Shown here: positions 62,045 to 64,000 of the stretch, in pieces
Layout: each line of letters begins with the position of its first letter
Numbering within the stretch: the first letter of the stretch is position 1
From: Bacteroidales bacterium
GTDB lineage: Bacteria; Bacteroidota; Bacteroidia; Bacteroidales; F082
Assembly: GCA_028704385.1 (NCBI GenBank)
Contig: JAQVLA010000021.1
Coordinates: 1-64,000 of the forward strand
DNA: 64,000 bases
Reading direction: 5' to 3'
Notes under the pieces: generated by a model
What the model was told of the DNA's origin: nothing
Databases searched by the model: none
The model's input: the letters and a program-made list of their open reading frames with translations, nothing else
Made by a program: the position numbers and the translations under genes

Positions 62045-63448
62045 TTATTTCTCACCTACTTGTTGCGAAATTAACTTTTTAACATATTCGAGCGCATCTT
62101 TTTCCGGAACTTCAATATCTGGTGAAACTCCAATTTTATCTAACCTGGTCTTCGTGTCCGGAGTATAAAAATCAGCAATGGCCATAAACAGGTATAGATT
62201 ATTACAGATATGTATTGGTCTGGCTGCTAGCATTGCTCCAGCAGTATTCTCTCCTACAATTGTGGAGATTTTGTTCGTTTTAAGACTATAAACCAGCGGT
62301 TCACATGTGCTTGCTGTTCTCCCATTGATTAACACATAAGTGTTTCCGTTAAAATGTTTATCACCTGGCTTTGTAACCAACTTAAATCCTTCTGCTTTCT
62401 TTAATTCTTCTAAAAATTTGTTAGTTGATGTTGCAGTAGATACAGGAAGTATGTCAAAGTTTAGATTGTTTTTCCCATGATGTGCATACCACTTATTGGT
62501 TATGAAATACCCTGTTTCAGTTTGCTCATTTATAAGATAACCACCTAAAGCGTCTGCAGAATTTATTCCACCACCTCCATTATTTCTGAGATCTATTATT
62601 AAGTTTTCGAAGTTTTTCTCATAAATAATCGACATAACGCTATCCATTTCAAAAGCACTACCCGAAAAGCTTTTTACTTCAAGCAAAGCAGTCTGCTCAT
62701 CAATTTCTTCAAAAAATACATTATCTCGGGTTTTAACAGGCTCATTATCTGCTGTGTCAATCTTATGAGATGGGGGAAGGTTTAATATAAGTTGATAATG
62801 ACTAAATGGTAGTTTTTGACTATTCATATTGAAAGCAAAGAACAACTCTATATCATCTTTTGCTTTAGAAGAAAATTTCTCGATTTTCTTTCTGAATTTT
62901 CGCCATTCACGAGAGTTCAAATAATTAGGATCAAAAATATACTTTTGGGTGGTGTCGAATATCGTTTTCGGAAGTTCACCATAATCAAGCTGTTCGCTTT
63001 GATTAATCCTGTGCCCTGATAAGTAAACTGGTACACCAAATTCTTTACTGAAAAATTGTCCGGATATACTATCTTTTAAATGAATTCCTTTAAAACTATT
63101 AACCCCAAGCATTGGCATAATAAAAGTTGCATTAATGCTATCAGTTCCATCCTTTTTTTCTGTTAATGCTATATCTTTTATATTTAGAAGGATTCCTTTT
63201 TTAGGGAATTTTTTAGCCAAGCGAATTATTGGTGATGCAAGACTTCCAAATATTCTTTTATCGGCATCCGGACTTGAATATAAGCCAATAAGTTTACCTG
63301 ATTTGTCAAGCTTTTCATGCATTATGGTGTTTATAGGGCCAAAATCATTGTTGCCGACAATCAATTGAAATTTCCACTTTTCCTGTGCGGATAGAAAGCC
63401 TGCTTGAAAAAGCAATACCAGCGCTATGGGAAGTAATCTTTTCATCAT
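62045..63448 (-). CDS. Secreted S41-family (C-terminal processing-like) peptidase
   Basis: 467 residues with a signal peptide (MMKRLLPIALVLLFQAGFLSAQ). The C-terminal S41 domain has LIIDLRNNGGGG (family core strand and glycine loop), the segment LINGRTASTCEPLVYSLK with the presumed nucleophilic Ser, and VGENTAGAML. No PDZ domain is clear, and the N-terminal 230 residues are unrecognised. It probably cleaves proteins or peptides outside the cytoplasm. It stands alone between two palindromic elements, as a gene cassette would. Confidence 0.82.
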   Translation of the reverse strand: MMKRLLPIALVLLFQAGFLSAQEKWKFQLIVGNNDFGPINTIMHEKLDKSGKLIGLYSSPDADKRIFGSLASPIIRLAKKFPKKGILLNIKDIALTEKKDGTDSINATFIMPMLGVNSFKGIHLKDSISGQFFSKEFGVPVYLSGHRINQSEQLDYGELPKTIFDTTQKYIFDPNYLNSREWRKFRKKIEKFSSKAKDDIELFFAFNMNSQKLPFSHYQLILNLPPSHKIDTADNEPVKTRDNVFFEEIDEQTALLEVKSFSGSAFEMDSVMSIIYEKNFENLIIDLRNNGGGGINSADALGGYLINEQTETGYFITNKWYAHHGKNNLNFDILPVSTATSTNKFLEELKKAEGFKLVTKPGDKHFNGNTYVLINGRTASTCEPLVYSLKTNKISTIVGENTAGAMLAARPIHICNNLYLFMAIADFYTPDTKTRLDKIGVSPDIEVPEKDALEYVKKLISQQVGEK

Positions 63449-63508
63449 GAATAAAGTTGTTTTATTATATAATTACTTATTGATAGTATTATCGTTTCTT
63501 ACTATTGG

Positions 63509-63640
63509 TGCCAGCGTTGGCGGTATGAAACGTGGTGCATTTCGGATCGAATACCTGTCCACCGAAACCAAAAGTAGCTACGGAGAAAGAACCATGCGGA
63601 AACAGTTGTCCGTACCATGTTTTCTTAGGTGCTGTTAGCA
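63509..63640. repeat. attC-like imperfect palindrome C, downstream of the partial AHSA1 gene
   Basis: Nested inverted repeats: outer TGCCAGC (63509-63515) with GTTAGCA (63634-63640, two mismatches as a pair), inner GAAACGTGGT (63527-63536) with ACCATGTTTTC (63614-63624). The gaps between the arms are 11 and 9 bp. The architecture is the same as palindrome D. It ends 27 bp from the stop of the partial gene. Confidence 0.6.
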
Positions 63641-63667
63641 GCATACCATTTTTATTCATTTATGTTG

Positions 63668-64000
63668 TCACTCAACGTAATTAGCTAATTTTTCAAGTGT
63701 TGAGATTGTTCCTGCTTCATTATCTTCGGGTCTGATTCCTTTGGGTATGTCTTTAAAAAAATAGGTGACGTTTGTTCCATTTTCTAAAGTTTCAAAAGTT
63801 ATTTCAACAATCATCTCTCCCGAAAAGTCAGGATTGGATGATTGAAAGTTTACAGCCTGAACGATTTTCTTATTTGGAATAAGCTCAATAAATTTTGCTG
63901 TATATCGATCTTCTTTCCCTTGTGTTTTTCCTACCATTACTTTTTCAGAGTCCGGGTAAAACAAAGACATCTCATATCCACCTCCAACTCTTAGGTCAAA
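63668..64000 (-). CDS. AHSA1/SRPBCC domain protein, 5' end beyond the window
   Basis: At least 110 codons are open up to the window edge. The frame continues past the ATG at 63970 into FDLRVGGGYEMSLFYPD, the usual central AHSA1 motif, so the true start lies right of the window. The C-terminal part (ELIPNKKIVQAVNF, GEMIVEITFETLENGTNVTY, EAGTISTLEKLANYVE) fits the START-like fold with its closing helix. Function is unknown. It is the second AHSA1-type gene in this accessory region. Confidence 0.8.
   Translation of the reverse strand, partial: FDLRVGGGYEMSLFYPDSEKVMVGKTQGKEDRYTAKFIELIPNKKIVQAVNFQSSNPDFSGEMIVEITFETLENGTNVTYFFKDIPKGIRPEDNEAGTISTLEKLANYVE

Noticed and set aside
51889..63640. Calling the accessory region a proven integron
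   Set aside because: No integrase or attI is in the window, and the palindrome cores do not match canonical attC. It is kept only as a hypothesis.

Overview
The window looks like a chromosomal segment of an uncultured or little-studied Bacteroidota, probably Bacteroidales/Marinilabiliales-like. The evidence is a SusC/SusD pair, an AraC-type hybrid two-component regulator, several secreted proteins ending in type IX secretion (T9SS) sorting domains, low GC, weak Shine-Dalgarno signals and TAnnTTTG-type -7 promoter elements. No rRNA, tRNA, phage or CRISPR locus is visible.

Layout. 1-450: a degenerate 118-bp tandem repeat. 0.5-16.3 kb: a serine beta-lactamase-fold lipoprotein, a T9SS beta-propeller protein, a DUF4173-type membrane protein with an apparent frameshift, an SDR-type NAD(P)-binding protein and a 2.7-kaa T9SS surface protein built from repeated modules. 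16.4-35.6 kb: a polysaccharide utilisation locus. A minus-strand hybrid two-component sensor is divergent from a plus-strand run: T9SS-secreted putative glycan-active protein with LamG domain, GH130, MFS transporter, paralogous putative glycan-active lipoprotein, SusC, SusD, LamG surface lipoprotein, and after a terminator a GH13 alpha-glucosidase. The two paralogous proteins match no family I can name and are the best candidates for a new carbohydrate-active family.

35.6-40.6 kb: a redox and hydrogenase-maturation neighbourhood with hypE, thioredoxin, a zinc-ribbon protein, hypA, hypB, rex and carbamate kinase. Matching Rex-like operators sit 7 bp upstream of the -33 elements of rex and of the carbamate kinase gene. 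41-48.3 kb: an exported Fe/Mn superoxide dismutase, then a MarR/GbsR-type regulator with a palindrome at its own promoter, followed by an OMF/MFP/RND efflux operon and a small PG0541-type protein. 48.3-51.1 kb: an EamA transporter and a membrane-anchored MutS-like ATPase.

51.2-64 kb is an accessory region, all on the minus strand. Small stand-alone genes (GNAT, AHSA1/SRPBCC, Rid, S41 peptidase, a second AHSA1 cut by the window edge) and a type I restriction-modification operon are separated by 109-142 bp imperfect palindromes. These resemble integron attC sites in size and two-stem architecture and in lying just after stop codons, but they do not match the canonical core sites. The R-M operon (hsdM-hsdS-GIY-YIG-AAA ATPase-putative nuclease-hsdR) carries an IS200/REP-type Y1 transposase element between hsdM and hsdS. 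It also has an ATPase/nuclease gene pair between hsdS and hsdR that looks like an additional defence module.
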